From the NCBI GenBank assembly GCA_963281255.1, contig OY725490.1:2728001-2792000 (forward strand): a stretch of DNA of 64,000 bases. Direction: 5' to 3'. This DNA comes from Aphrocallistes beatrix. Lineage: Eukaryota; Porifera; Hexactinellida; Sceptrulophora; Aphrocallistidae. The notes below the pieces were generated by a model. It was given only the letters and a program-made list of their open reading frames with translations. It was not told the DNA's origin and ran no database searches. This document shows, one piece after another, positions 30,941 to 50,330 of this stretch. Within the stretch, counting starts at the first letter, position 1; each line of letters starts with the position of its first letter. The position numbers were made by a program, and so were the translations under genes.

Positions 30941-32425
30941 ATGGCGAACTGTGAACTAAGTTTAGAGATACCTGACAGCAAACTAACCAACTTTATCAAC
31001 GGGAAATTCGTGTCTGCGGAGAGTTACATTGAGAGTGAGAATCCGGCCACTGCTGAGATCCTATTCCAGCTGCCAGACTCGAATGAATCCGAGGTGAACT
31101 CAGCCACGGATGCGGCGAAAACCGCATTTCCTTCCTGGTCCAAACTGGCTCCTGCTGCGAGATGCAAGTATCTTCTTAGAATTTCGGAGTTAATCGAGGC
31201 GAATTTTGACACATTTGCTTCTGCGGAATCTCGAGACCAGGGCAAGACTGTGGGTACTGCGAAAATGATCGATATCCCGCGAGCGATTTTGAACTTCCGT
31301 GCGTTTGCAGTGAGCACTCCTGACAAAGTAGAGTCCTCTTTCCAGCAATGTGAGACCAACTGCATTAACTACACCCTGCGCTCTCCTGTAGGTGTGGTCG
31401 CACTCATCTCGCCCTGGAACCTACCGCTCTATCTCCTCACTTTTAAGATCGCACCGGCACTCGCGGCCGGATGTACGGTGGTGGCGAAACCGAGTGAGAT
31501 GACGTCATGGACGGCCTGGCTTCTGGCCAAACTTATGCAAGCGGCAGAGCTTCCAGCTGGAGTTTGTAACATTGTGTTCGGCCGTGGCCCTACCACTGGT
31601 ATGGCGCTTCTAAGGAACCCGGACATCCGTGCCATATCCTTTACCGGAAGCACCCTAACCGGTGAAATTGTAGCGCGAGAATGCGCGCCTTTCTATCGCA
31701 AACTCTCGCTCGAATTGGGCGGGAAGAATGCGGGCATAGTTTTCAATGACGCCAACCTGGACAAGTGCCTCCCGGTCATGATGCGCTCCTCCTACGCTAA
31801 CCAGGGAGAGGTGTGTCTCTGCACCAGCAGGATATTCGTGCAGGAAGGCATATTCCAACAATTCCTCGAAAAGTTCCTGCAGAGTGTCAAGAAAATCATC
31901 GTAGGTCCCCCGGAAGAGGCCGCCAGTACAATGGGCGCTCTTATAAGCAAACAGCATTGGGACAAAGTATCCGGGTATGTGGAACTCGCACGTAGAGAAG
32001 GAGCTAACATTCTCTGTGGGCACACGAAAGATCCTCTCCCCGCTCTACCTGCAGAGAACAAAAAGGGCTATTTCCTGCTACCCACTGTAGTCACAGGAAT
32101 GTCTGATGATAGTATGTTAATGCGGGAAGAGATATTCGGACCTGTGGTGTGTATCACTCCATTCCAAACAGAGGAGGAGGTAGTTAGGCGAGCGAACAGT
32201 GTGAAGTACGGTTTGTGTGCCTCTGTCTGGACGGAAAATGTTTCCCGTGTCCACCGTGTGGCTCGTGACCTGGAAGTGGGGACTGTCTGGGTGAACTGTT
32301 GGCTGATAAGGACACTGAACATGCCATTTGGAGGTGTGAAAGAATCGGGGGTAGGGAGGGAAGGATTGAAGCACTCGTATGAGTTTTTCACTGAAGAGAA
32401 GACGGTGTGCATACAACACGATTAA
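30941..32425 (+). CDS. ALDH8A1: Aldehyde dehydrogenase 8A1 (2-aminomuconate semialdehyde dehydrogenase)
   Basis: Intronless, 494 residues. It oxidises 2-aminomuconic semialdehyde with NAD+ in the tryptophan-kynurenine pathway (vertebrate ALDH8A1). I chose ATG 30941, giving MANCELSLEIPDSKLTNFIN, and not the TTG upstream. Colinear motifs include INGKF, ESRDQGKT, GVVALISPWNLPLYLLTFKI, the NAD-binding FTGS (about 234-237), the general base Glu in LELGGKN (about 258), the nucleophile Cys in YANQGEVCLCTSRIFVQ (about 292), MREEIFGPV and NCWLIRTLNMPFGGVKESG. The CLCTSRIF and NCWLIRxLNxPFGG strings distinguish ALDH8A1 from other ALDHs. All key residues are present. GC content is higher than in the flanking DNA, as in the other coding exons. 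Confidence 0.93.
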   Translation: MANCELSLEIPDSKLTNFINGKFVSAESYIESENPATAEILFQLPDSNESEVNSATDAAKTAFPSWSKLAPAARCKYLLRISELIEANFDTFASAESRDQGKTVGTAKMIDIPRAILNFRAFAVSTPDKVESSFQQCETNCINYTLRSPVGVVALISPWNLPLYLLTFKIAPALAAGCTVVAKPSEMTSWTAWLLAKLMQAAELPAGVCNIVFGRGPTTGMALLRNPDIRAISFTGSTLTGEIVARECAPFYRKLSLELGGKNAGIVFNDANLDKCLPVMMRSSYANQGEVCLCTSRIFVQEGIFQQFLEKFLQSVKKIIVGPPEEAASTMGALISKQHWDKVSGYVELARREGANILCGHTKDPLPALPAENKKGYFLLPTVVTGMSDDSMLMREEIFGPVVCITPFQTEEEVVRRANSVKYGLCASVWTENVSRVHRVARDLEVGTVWVNCWLIRTLNMPFGGVKESGVGREGLKHSYEFFTEEKTVCIQHD

Positions 32426-33061
32426 TCATTGATACGAATCTGTTCTACCTACAACACTTCCCAATCTTAGGATATCGTATACCATTCACTTATTAACAGT
32501 TATAATTCATCTTGAATCAAGTATTGTTTTATTCAATCTTGTCTTTTTTATTTTAAAACTTTGTCCTAGTTATGCATCAAATTTCGACTACAGTTAATCA
32601 GTTACTGTATATTCGTGAGTAGTATCCCTCCCCGAATACCCTGGGTTCTCAGCAAAGAGGATGCTGATTCTTTTGGCATATCTCATTTTAATGATTAAGG
32701 CAAATCAAATTTGCCGATGTCAATCATCGAATTACTCAGGTACCAATTACAAATATATTTTATATTATGGCGCTCTTCCATTGCCAATGCATCATATATA
32801 GTAGGTGAATCAATAAAATGTAATTGTAATAAATAACCCGATTTTTTTGTCTGGTTGAATTTAGTTGAATTTACATATTCGGTGTGCATATAAAGCGTCG
32901 GAAACCAAGAGTTGCTTGTTGTTAAGATGTCAGGGTCCTTGTTAACTTATATTGGACTAAGACAAGAGATAAGAGTTTTACTGTTGTTACTCAAACTAAT
33001 AAAGTTAATAATAGCAAGGTTCTCTTATTTAATTGTAAGTTATTGGGTCTGAAACACTTGA
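32426..33061. other. Convergent spacer between ALDH8A1 and Orai
   Basis: Both genes converge on this AT-rich stretch, which should hold their 3' UTRs. AATAAA-type words occur on both strands. No repeat element recognised. Confidence 0.45.
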
Positions 33062-33844
33062 TTAGAGAGATTGTAAATGATGAGATGTCATTCTTAAGCT
33101 TTCCACTTGTTCCTCCAGGTTTTTCAATTCGTTTTTCTGAGTATTCATTCTGTGTTTGTGCATTGTTGCGTAAATATAGAACGAGATCATGATGAGGATC
33201 AGAAGAATTGGGAGGACAATGGAAGTCCCTACGATTGGAGCTAGAATACTTCCTATATATCCCTGGTCCGGTGCTGTATTATTGTTCAACTGTTTGTAGT
33301 TGGCGAATTTGATCCATAAAACCAGCGTAACTAGTATTAGCATGAGAAAATTGCCCCACATGTTAGAAATGAACCATGAGAGCTGAATGAAAAAGTTGAG
33401 ACGTCGATGTGGTGAATGAAGTATTAGTTCAGGCACGTATGAGTCGGATATGGTATCTAGTGTGGGGAGGATAGACGAGGAGATGCCGAGTGAGATGAGA
33501 TGGGAGAAAATCAAAATGGTGGTTACTATACAGAAAGCAACCATCAGGCCTACAGGTGTGAAGTTTGCTTCGTATTGGATCTCGATCATCGCTACCATGG
33601 CGAAACCAGCCATGAGGGAGGAAACCTTGGCAGAGGTCTGTAGCTTGGATTTGGCTAACTTTAGTTCTGTCCATGCTGAGAGGAGCTCAGGTGATGTATT
33701 GATGTGATTCTCCGCTTTGGACTCATTGCGGTATCCATGAAACACCGACCCGTATATAGGTGGGGTGATATAGGTATTGTATTTTTCAAATCTGTCGTAA
33801 TTGCATTGACCTTGAGAGTCTAACAGCTTTGAAGGATTATCCAT
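33062..33844 (-). CDS. Orai calcium release-activated calcium channel subunit
   Basis: Single exon, 260 residues. Orai forms the hexameric plasma-membrane pore of store-operated calcium entry, gated by STIM from the ER. TM1 reads SSLMAGFAMVAMIEIQ, and the selectivity-filter Glu (human E106) is E88. The position of human R91 is Lys (K73). TM2 has the gating His (H115) in TTILIFSHL. TM3 starts SPHRRLNFFIQLSWFISNMW. TM4 keeps the Pro bend (VLPILLILIMISFYIYA). The C-terminal helix NTQKNELKNLEEQVESL is the expected STIM-binding coiled coil. The TM3 Glu (human E190) is Leu (L171) and human E173 is Gln. The acidic outer-vestibule residues after TM1 are reduced to one Glu (E92). Confidence 0.92.
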   Translation of the reverse strand: MDNPSKLLDSQGQCNYDRFEKYNTYITPPIYGSVFHGYRNESKAENHINTSPELLSAWTELKLAKSKLQTSAKVSSLMAGFAMVAMIEIQYEANFTPVGLMVAFCIVTTILIFSHLISLGISSSILPTLDTISDSYVPELILHSPHRRLNFFIQLSWFISNMWGNFLMLILVTLVLWIKFANYKQLNNNTAPDQGYIGSILAPIVGTSIVLPILLILIMISFYIYATMHKHRMNTQKNELKNLEEQVESLRMTSHHLQSL

Positions 33845-34582
33845 TCTAAGATAAGTACAAACTGTAACGTTATAAAGCAGTCTCCAATGAAGCAGTGAGC
33901 TAATAAATTTCCTTTGACTATATTTTCACACATTTACTTCGCTTTTATACTTGAACCTGAAGCCAAACCAGACTTGGTACAACGCGAGTTTTGTGGTTAA
34001 CACTAGTTAGTAATACCCAACGATGCAGACACTTTTGGATCCTAAATATTACGTTGAATAATGAAACACGAATTCATAATAATAAGTGCTGACTTGTCTA
34101 GTCAGATTTAATTTCTCCATAGCCTAGGCTATGTCTAAAATTATAATTATAATTAACTTAAAGGAATCAATGAAGTTAGTCATTAGTTACTTGTTACGTA
34201 CTTTACTTTGGTTGCTGAGCTCATCATTCTTATACCAATGCTACCTACATGTGCAGTCTATCTCTAAGTTTATTCAAACATGAAAATCTGCTGAAATGCA
34301 AACGCGAAGCTAATATAATATGAAGTTGCACTCAGTCTTCTTCCATCATCACATACGGCAATAAATGTATAGATAATTTTCCAGGTGAAAAACCCCTCAA
34401 ATCTGGAATAAAAGCACTTATCTCAATCCTTTTTAATTAAGTTCTTTTTACTACCCTGATCGTGTCTGTGTGCTGATGACATATCATTTATACTACACAT
34501 TTTATCCAACATTTATCATGACTAATTTCAACACATACATACATCTCTTCTTCTATTCCTCTTAGATTAAGCATTGTATATA

Positions 34583-34766
34583 CAATCAGAGTCGCTTATT
34601 GTGAACCACCAGGGGACCAAAAAATATGTTATAATAGAGATAATTCATATTAAGCGAACTTGATTCAATACAAATCCTATCTAAAAAATGAAATTGGGAC
34701 CAGGAGGTGAGTTCATAATAAACGAATGTTCACATTAACCGGGTTCATAATAAGCGACCCTGACTG
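34583..34766. mobile_element. pogo/Tigger-like MITE (sister of 5717-5904)
   Basis: Ends caatcagagtcgcttattgt and ataataagcgaccctgactg, flanked by TA (34581-34582 and 34767-34768). The internal order of words (accaggggaccaaaaaat, ttcatattaagcgaacttga) matches the KCC intron copy. Confidence 0.75.
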
Positions 34767-34932
34767 TATTTGTTGCTATACAGGGTGGTCCACGGATAAT
34801 CTACTCTACTGATTTTAAAATGTCATATTTCAGGAACTTCATCTCAGGTTTTTAGGAATGATCACTCGTTTTATTGCCCAAACTTATACATTTTGATATT
34901 TACTAGCAAACACATACATAACAAATTAGGTA

Positions 34933-35017
34933 CAGTGGAATTCGCTTATTAGCAACTCGAGTTTTACTCATAAAATGTTTGCTAATTCGCGAAATTGCTA
35001 ATAAGCGAATTCCACTG
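34933..35017. mobile_element. 85-bp pogo-like MITE
   Basis: Ends cagtggaattcgcttattag and ctaataagcgaattccactg are perfect inverted repeats, flanked by TA. Almost the whole element is inverted repeat. Confidence 0.85.
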
Positions 35018-35179
35018 TAGTAATCTGATTGTTGGGTTGGCAGTGGGGATCGAGACCGGGCCCGGAAGTATTAACATGCTGCACCCATTTCATAGGCGGT
35101 TGCAAACCATTTTGGGAACCCGGCCCAATCTGTTGTGTCTAGCTTTCAAAATTATACAATGAATATACATCAAATAAAG

Positions 35180-35396
35180 ACCATAGCAAAAAAACTCCAC
35201 CGATGTGTCGTGAGGTGCTTGAAGCAACTTTGTTGCATGAAACATTTCAACACTGATGCAACAAGTTGCATGTAACGACTTTCCAACCTCGACAATAAAC
35301 AAATTTGTTTTAGGCAACAATGTTGCATAAAACTTGAATTGCATGGAGATTTCACCATACATTATGCCACTTTGTCGCATGCAACAGTTGCATCAC
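35180..35396. mobile_element. Diverged GTTGCA-rich MITE
   Basis: Contains gaagcaactttgttgcatga, tgcaacaagttgcatgtaac and gcatgcaacagttgcatcac, words shared with the elements at 4489-4649 and 49884-49930. Boundaries are approximate. It ends at a short (CA)n run. Confidence 0.45.
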
Positions 35397-35619
35397 GCAC
35401 ACACACACACACGCATAGTGGGTTACATTTGCTAATGCTGAGAATATATTATCCTACCAATTCACCATACTACAAGAAGAATATCTACTTTAATAATACA
35501 AGTTAACCCGACCAAATCGACAAAAAAGCTGAGCAATCAGATCATGCTTGGAGATGTCACCATTCTTATTAGCAGGTTGAAACCGATTGAACCGAATATC
35601 AGTATTCATGAATAGTTCC

Positions 35620-35833
35620 CTAACCGAATATGAATACTGATAATATTCGGTTACTCAAACGAATATGAATACCGATAATATTCAGTTATTCCAACAAAAT
35701 ATGAATACTGATAATATTCGGTTATTCCAACAAAATATGAATACTGATAATATTCAGTTATTCCAACAGAATATGAATACTGATAATATTCGGTTACTCA
35801 AACGAATATGAATACTAATAATATTCGGTTGCA
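35620..35833. repeat. Tandem array of 35-36-bp units, each with an internal palindrome
   Basis: Six units start with tgaatactga or a variant at 35631, 35666, 35702, 35738, 35774 and 35809. Each contains gaatatgaatactgataata followed by ttcggtt, so gaatat and atattc form a small hairpin. Units differ by one to three bases. The array is preceded by an inverted copy (gaatatcagtattcatg, 35594). Confidence 0.85.
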
Positions 35834-36599
35834 ACCTTGCTTATTAGGCTTTAGATACATAAGTCAATGTTAATTAAGCATGCTCGGAGCAATTTTACTT
35901 CGGCATTCCTGTGTCCCAGACCTACAGCTGTAGCTGCTTATGTTACTTGATCCATTCCAAAATAAATCTCACTGTTACATTGAAAAGCATGTAACAGAGA
36001 CAGAAAAAACAATGCTTTTGAATGACACTTTAAAATGTTTATTCTACAGTATTACTATTCATCCTCATGATTAATGGCCCAAATGGCCCAGTGGCCCATA
36101 GCGTATCTAAGCAGCTCGAGAACAAAAATGTAAATGAGACAGGCGCGGCAGATCCACTTGGATAGTGGTACAGCGGGATTATATTCGAATTTGGTCCGGC
36201 TACGCCTTTTTAAATCGATACGTATGCTACTATTTATTGATGTTTTGGTACATCAGCGTAGGAGCATGGTATCTTGGTAGGCTCTCATCAGAATATCTTC
36301 TAGGATACTCAGCGCCTTCTATAGTCCCCAAAGTGTCCATCGATGATTTTTTACTACTGAAAATTCCTGGTGTTCCGATAGCCAATCCCTTATTGTCATC
36401 GTGCCGCCCTTGTGGGAGTTCTGTAAATGTTTGCTTTATTTGACACAAAATGAATTTATTTGAATGATGTAATTTACGATAAAAGTAATCACATTTATAA
36501 TATAGAATTCAATTAGGGAAACTATTGGAGATATTTTTAACTTTTAGATATCTGTAAAGAACATTCACAGTTTTTTTCTCCTCCTGATCTGATTATTCT
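35834..36599. other. Intergenic, no gene accepted
   Basis: Downstream of the ankyrin gene. A 92-codon open frame at 36165-36443 lacks family signal or a good start context, and I do not call it. Otherwise AT-rich. Confidence 0.4.
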
Positions 36600-37634
36600 T
36601 TACATATTGCTAATGCTCTGTGAAGGAGCATTCAGTATTTTGCTCATTTCGTTAGAGGTACAGTAAACTTCAGGCAGCTCCTCTTCCCTATTCATCTGAC
36701 TCTGAGAACATCCATAGTTGAGCAGTTCCTGGGCACAATCCAAGTGATTCCAGGCTACTGCGACATGCAACGCCGTATCTCCACGTCCATTTTGCAGATT
36801 CACAATTTCGCTTCGATGTGCGATTGGAATGTGTTGTATCAGGTAGCTTACTATCTGTGCATCTCCAGTTGCCGCTGCAAGATGTAGCACACTTGAATTG
36901 CATTTTCCAGTTAGCACAATCAAACTCTTTCCCAATATTTCTCGCTCTTCAGGGTCATAACTTGTCGCTGGATTCAAAAGTTCTCTGATCAAGTTTAACC
37001 GCTTATGACGTTCAATGGCTACATGGATTGGAGTCATGCCTTCTCCATCTTTTGTAGAGAGCAATATATTTTCAATTTCATAAGCGTTGCCTCCATATGA
37101 CTGCATAAGTGACGTGTGGATTGCCTCACTAAAACCTCGAATATTTTCATATGCTATGTGATGGTACACATTCCTAAGCTGATAGTCTACTGCTAAGGGG
37201 TTGCATCCTATACCTAAAAGTCCTTGTACCATTTCCTTATTCCTCGTAAACAAGCTTATATGCAATGCATTGTGTCCATGCATGTTGTATCCATTAAGGT
37301 ATGACATTATTCCTTTTACACTTTGACCCGTCATGATATTCGTTCTTACTATTTCCAAGATGAGACTGAATGCTTCCTTTGACTGGCTTATTATTGACAG
37401 CATAAGGCCTGTGTTGCCTCGAGAATTGACTGCGGAAAGTATCAGTTCTAAACTGAAACTTTTGTTGATTGCTTGTAGGTATCTCTCATCAGGTCTTCTG
37501 CAATAGTTGAGAAAGTATGCGATATTTTGGTTGTAGAAGGGAGCAGTGATTCTTTGTTCTTCTTGGGATATCTTTATAGTATTTTGGATTGGGATTGTCT
37601 GGATGCTATCTGTTATTTCTCTTTGATCTTCCAT
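36600..37634 (-). CDS. Ankyrin-repeat protein (possibly I-kappa-B/Bcl-3-like)
   Basis: Single exon, 344 residues from ATG 37634. There are five to six ankyrin repeats. Good examples are NMHGHNALHISLFTRNKEMV, GEGMTPIHVAIERHKRLNLI, NSSVLHLAAATGDAQIVSYL and GRGDTALHVAVAWNHLDCAQ. The repeat spacing is irregular, with a longer insert between the second and third good repeats. Such inserts, single-domain architecture and this length fit I-kappa-B-type NF-kappa-B inhibitors, but I see no DSGxxS phosphodegron at the N-terminus. The call stays generic. Confidence 0.75.
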   Translation of the reverse strand: MEDQREITDSIQTIPIQNTIKISQEEQRITAPFYNQNIAYFLNYCRRPDERYLQAINKSFSLELILSAVNSRGNTGLMLSIISQSKEAFSLILEIVRTNIMTGQSVKGIMSYLNGYNMHGHNALHISLFTRNKEMVQGLLGIGCNPLAVDYQLRNVYHHIAYENIRGFSEAIHTSLMQSYGGNAYEIENILLSTKDGEGMTPIHVAIERHKRLNLIRELLNPATSYDPEEREILGKSLIVLTGKCNSSVLHLAAATGDAQIVSYLIQHIPIAHRSEIVNLQNGRGDTALHVAVAWNHLDCAQELLNYGCSQSQMNREEELPEVYCTSNEMSKILNAPSQSISNM

Positions 37635-37973
37635 GTTGTTGTTTTTTCACTTATTATAGATAGTCAGAAAAATTCATATTTATACATTATTAACTGGTCC
37701 TTTTAAGTAAGTCAAATCACTGAGTAGAAAATTAAGAACCATTATTTAATTAACTAATACTAGGTATGAACCTAATTAGTATAGTACACCCACTAGCGTC
37801 GATAGGAGGAGTAATTACCCCAGGGCCCCGAAAAAAAATCGATCTATGAAGGTACTGTATGGGATTTTAGGACTGTGTTAAGTAGACAAGGTGAAAGTCC
37901 CTGGCCCAAGTAATACCTTGGTTATTTGATCATTGTGGGTAACTTTCAAGTCCTGTCTTAGTATCACTGTACA

Positions 37974-38128
37974 CAGGGCCGTAGCCACCGGCTCGGTTGG
38001 TCCGTTTCAACCTGACCACTTTTGACAAATTTAGCCTCAAAAAGGACCATTTTGTACAGTCTGACTAGTTTTAACCTGACCACTTTTTATTCCCAACCGG
38101 ACCATTACACCTGGTGTCTACGGCCTTG
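37974..38128. mobile_element. hAT-like MITE
   Basis: Ends cagggccgtag (37974-37984) and ctacggccttg (38118-38128) are inverted repeats with one mismatch. The interior repeats ctgaccacttttgaca and ctgaccactttttattc. The CAGGGCCGTAG end type is common in animal hAT elements. No clean target duplication. Confidence 0.65.
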
Positions 38129-38658
38129 TATCAGTAATAACATTTGCCCAAACTAACGGAGTTACGGGGGCCTCGGTCCAAAGCCGTAGCCATGCGTAAT
38201 AGACGAACAGCCTTTGTTTACTTGACTTTTTAGAACAAATCTCAACCTGTGATGTCCTCTCATCAATTAATATTTCATTTATACTACGTAACATGCAACC
38301 GTACCTATTTTAATGACAATTCATAGAATAAGTGAAGAGAGGATTTATTTTATTTTAAATTTTAAATACTATAATGCGAATGCGATGGGCTGCGTTTAGT
38401 TTATTCACTTCTAGAACGGAACTAAAAATTCGGAGGAGGCCCGCTCGTGATCTCGACAGCCCTGAGTACACCCTCGCTAATCCAATACTTCATTCTTAAA
38501 ATCCGAACACAAAAAAATGTACGTAGTATTATTCACCTCTACGTTTTCAATCGACGTTTTTAATCTTCTATCTTTCAGTAAGATTGAAAGACCTCATTAA
38601 AAAGCAATCACAACGAAATAGTGACCTTAATATTCTAACATCACAGATTTATCTTATA

Positions 38659-39432
38659 TCTTATATATTAAAATGCTAGGATTTTTTTTTTTAATGTGTT
38701 TGTCCGAATTGATTGAAGAATTGGGAAGTCATAAAGGTGTGAAAATTGGCATGTAGGTGTCAAATGATATGACTACGATTAAGTTCTAAGATCTACGCGA
38801 AATTTTAACATCTCTGCAAAAAAAATGGAAAACAATTTCTCGCACCTTTTCTATACAAAATAAATGACTACACTATCACAATAGAAACCATTGTACGACA
38901 CTACAATAGATCGTCATTGTTATTAATACTTCAAAGCCACAACTTAAGTTTGATATCTTAAATGTATTATAATGTATGGCAATAAAAAAGATTATGTGCA
39001 TATTTTCACACCTTTATATACATATTTTCACACCATTTGATGAATTTTGAAAATAATGCTAGAGACTAGCTTCCAAAGGTTGACATGGGGTTTTCAGGGG
39101 TGTAGATTTCGAATATCATATTTTCAGATCTATATGATAAATTATTTGTTTACTTTTGTTTACAATAGATACATAAAGTAAACAAATCTCAAAAATATGC
39201 TAGAAACTTGCTTTCAACGGTTGACATGGGGTTTTCAGGGGTGTAGATTTCGAATATCATATTTTCAGATCCATATGAGGGAAATTATTTGTCGACCTTT
39301 GTTTACAATAGTTATATAAAGGAAAGAATTCCAAAATATGTTAGATTGAGTGACTCCAGGCGCCCGCAGGGCGACTCTGCGGACACACAGTGTCCGCAAG
39401 CCGCGCAGCGCAAGCAAGCGAAGCGTGCTTGT
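38659..39432 (+). mobile_element. Helentron-like non-autonomous element (copy 2)
   Basis: Nearly identical over its length to 9033-9817: same tcttatatattaaaatgcta start, two internal ggttgacatggggttttcag blocks, 3' hairpin (tgcggacacacagtgtccgc) and agcgcaagcaagcgaagcgt gcttgt tail. The high similarity between two distant copies suggests recent activity. Confidence 0.7.
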
Positions 39433-39452
39433 AGTATAGTAAAACTCAATGG

Positions 39453-39577
39453 TTTGTTTGTTTGTTTGTGCAAGTTTATTAAGGAACTGGTAGGTGCTAG
39501 AAATGTGAAATTTGGCACGCAGGTAAATAATAATGAGTCTACAAGGGAGTTCAAAGATCTAAGCGAAGCGCGCTTGT
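39453..39577 (+). mobile_element. Minimal Helentron-like element next to copy 2
   Basis: Has only the two ends: tttgtttgtttgtttgtgca ... gaaatgtgaaatttggcacg (5'-type block) and agcgaagcgcgcttgt (3' tail), with no hairpin or middle. About 125 bp, lying 20 bp after the previous element. Confidence 0.5.
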
Positions 39578-39884
39578 TATCATTAATTCCCAATTGAGTG
39601 TTATTTCACTAATCGAAACAAATCCACTAATCCGATCGATTTTTTCGATCGTTGGTACAGAACTGTTCGGGTTAGCGAAGGTGTACTATTTTTATTCCGA
39701 GTATAATTATACTCTTTACCTCATCATTGATTTCAAGGTTTTATACTTTTATTTTGTTCTACTGCATTCCATTCATTTGATGTTGATTAAAAATGGTAGA
39801 AACCCTGCTACTGGACATGCACTAGTACACTAATAAAGTAGAATTGATCTGTCTTAGTAAGGAAATATTTTACATAATGTAATA

Positions 39885-40052
39885 CATTGGAACTCGGATA
39901 AGACTACCCCTTCGGGAAGGAATTATTAGTACGTACTAACTGAGTTTGTACTACATAGAAATCTATATTATAGATGGATTTTGGTTCAGAGAAATGAGTA
40001 CGTACAAACCGAAGAACGTATTATCCGAGTACGTACTAACTGAGTTCTACTG
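39885..40052. mobile_element. pogo-like MITE
   Basis: Left end cattggaactcggataagac after TA. The right end gttctactg before TA, with acgtattatccgagtacgta inside, is the diverged complement. Internal gtacgtac words repeat. Confidence 0.6.
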
Positions 40053-40897
40053 TAGTATGTCACCACTTACAATTATCCAAATTCTAACAAGTGCTATATT
40101 ATGTGATTGAGTGCTATATTACGTGATTATCCTAACTAAATATCTACAGATTAATTAAGTTTTTGTACAAACAATTTAATGTAAAAACGGGAGAAATTAG
40201 CTTAATGAAAGAGTGAAAAGACTTCCAAAGCCAAAAACGGGACGGTAGGCATTTATGAAGTTGTCGGATAAACATTGTGCACTGTACTTGGAAGGGCCAA
40301 TAAGTTATAACAACATATGTTAGATGGAAACATAATTAGGCTATAGCGAAGCTGTACTAATATACGACATATATTATACAGTAGCCGGGGTAATTATTAA
40401 TTTTTAGCAAATTTACCCCTTGAAGAAAAATTATATTTCAGATATAAGTGAGTTTCCAATGAATATTACCGCCCGAGCGAATAAAGAAATGGTAGAAAGG
40501 AGGAATTTGCTCTTTTTTCTAACAGGTACAAAATGTAGAACCCTCTTTGGAAGGCGATTATTCGAGTGCCAGCTATTATCCAAGTATATACGGTACTCTT
40601 CTTTAGATTTTAGCAGTGATATTACAAAAGCAATTGAATCGATTGAACTGTAAAATTCCGAGTCTTACTTCGCATTCTTTTGTGTCTTTTCTTTGTTTTG
40701 ACTTCTCAGTTCTCTCCTCTCAGTCCTTGGTAGAATACTCCCTTGGTGTAAAACCAAGCTCGAAATGCTTTACATTCCTTCTTACATTCCTTACCAAGAA
40801 TTCAAAGACTATTTTGATATGCACTATACTCGTCATAAAGCCGCGATATAGTTTGAATCTTTCAAATAAATTCATTTCTGAATTAGTTGTGTGGCAA

Positions 40898-49556
<8,659 letters not shown>

Positions 49557-50330
49557 TTCTGCCAAATCTATCAGCGTCATCGGCAAATTTAAACAAACAT
49601 ATTCGAACACGATACTTTAGACAGATATACGATTTGCATTTTTATCTTTACGCATTACAGCTATATGCTAGGACTAGTCTTTAACCTAATTTCCGTTTTC
49701 AGATAGTGTTTTTATCTAGTTGTATCTCTGGTCAAATTATTTCTTGATGACATCGTTTATATTTTTCGTCTCGAAAGCTTTAAGTAATTAATTTTAATTG
49801 TTTATCGTCAACAAACTGGAATTCCTAAAAATCAGGATTTTCTTGATAACATTTTGTAGATTATTTATTGCATTTATCCTCTAAAGGCCCCCATACACGA
49901 TGCAACTTTGTTGCATCGTGTGTGGGCCTTGAGTTCTCAAAATTTTTCTTCTAATTCGTTAATACATTTTCTTTGATGAATTTGTGAGTCGCCTGCCACT
50001 AGCTATCTTAATATTGCAGCATAATCAAAATACGCGATTTGGTGGCATAATTATTTAAATGCTCACACTATGCTACGTATTCTGTCTGCACATTATATAT
50101 GGTCAACTGTAAAATGTCGAACAATATACAAATACATTGTTTAGAATTAACTCTTTGTCTGAGAGGACCAGATTTAGTGTAAAATTATTATAAATTATAT
50201 TTAAGAGTGAAAACGTCTGTACTTAAGCAGCATATAAAAATTTTTCATCGCTTTTTCATAATTATCGTTATTAGTGCTCTGTAGCTGTTCAAACCAGAAA
50301 ATATATTGCAGCGCAACAAAAAAGCAACAA
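49557..50330. other. Spacer between APC and RFC1
   Basis: APC 3' UTR and RFC1 promoter region. Contains the hairpin at 49884-49930. Otherwise AT-rich without coding signal. Confidence 0.45.
49884..49930. repeat. 47-bp hairpin, minimal GTTGCA-family MITE
   Basis: aaggcccccatacacgatgc pairs with gcatcgtgtgtgggcctt around aactttgtt. It matches the ends of the element at 4489-4649. Confidence 0.75.

Larger units (their letters stand above)
33845..35600. other. Intergenic region with several MITEs
   Basis: Upstream of Orai. Holds the elements at 34583-34766, 34933-35017 and about 35180-35396, annotated separately. A word at 34777 (tatacagggtggtccacgga) resembles a mariner end without a partner. 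No gene seen. Confidence 0.5.
37635..40897. other. 3.3-kb intergenic region filled with transposon remains
   Basis: Lies between the ankyrin gene (-) and APC (+), so it contains both promoters. It holds a hAT-like MITE (37974-38128), two adjacent Helentron-like elements (38659-39432 and 39453-39577) and a pogo-like MITE (39885-40052). Short open frames at 39594-39833 and 40420-40653 show no family signal. An open frame continues 94 codons upstream of the chosen APC ATG but reads like untranslated sequence. Confidence 0.5.

Noticed and set aside
35620..35833. CRISPR-like regularly spaced repeats
   Set aside because: Units are contiguous without spacers, and the genome is eukaryotic; an ordinary tandem repeat.
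36165..36443. 92-codon plus-strand open frame
   Set aside because: No recognisable domain, no splice or start support, and lies in repeat-poor AT-rich spacer.
40420..40653. 77-codon open frame upstream of APC
   Set aside because: No family signal; I could not connect it in phase to APC exon 1.
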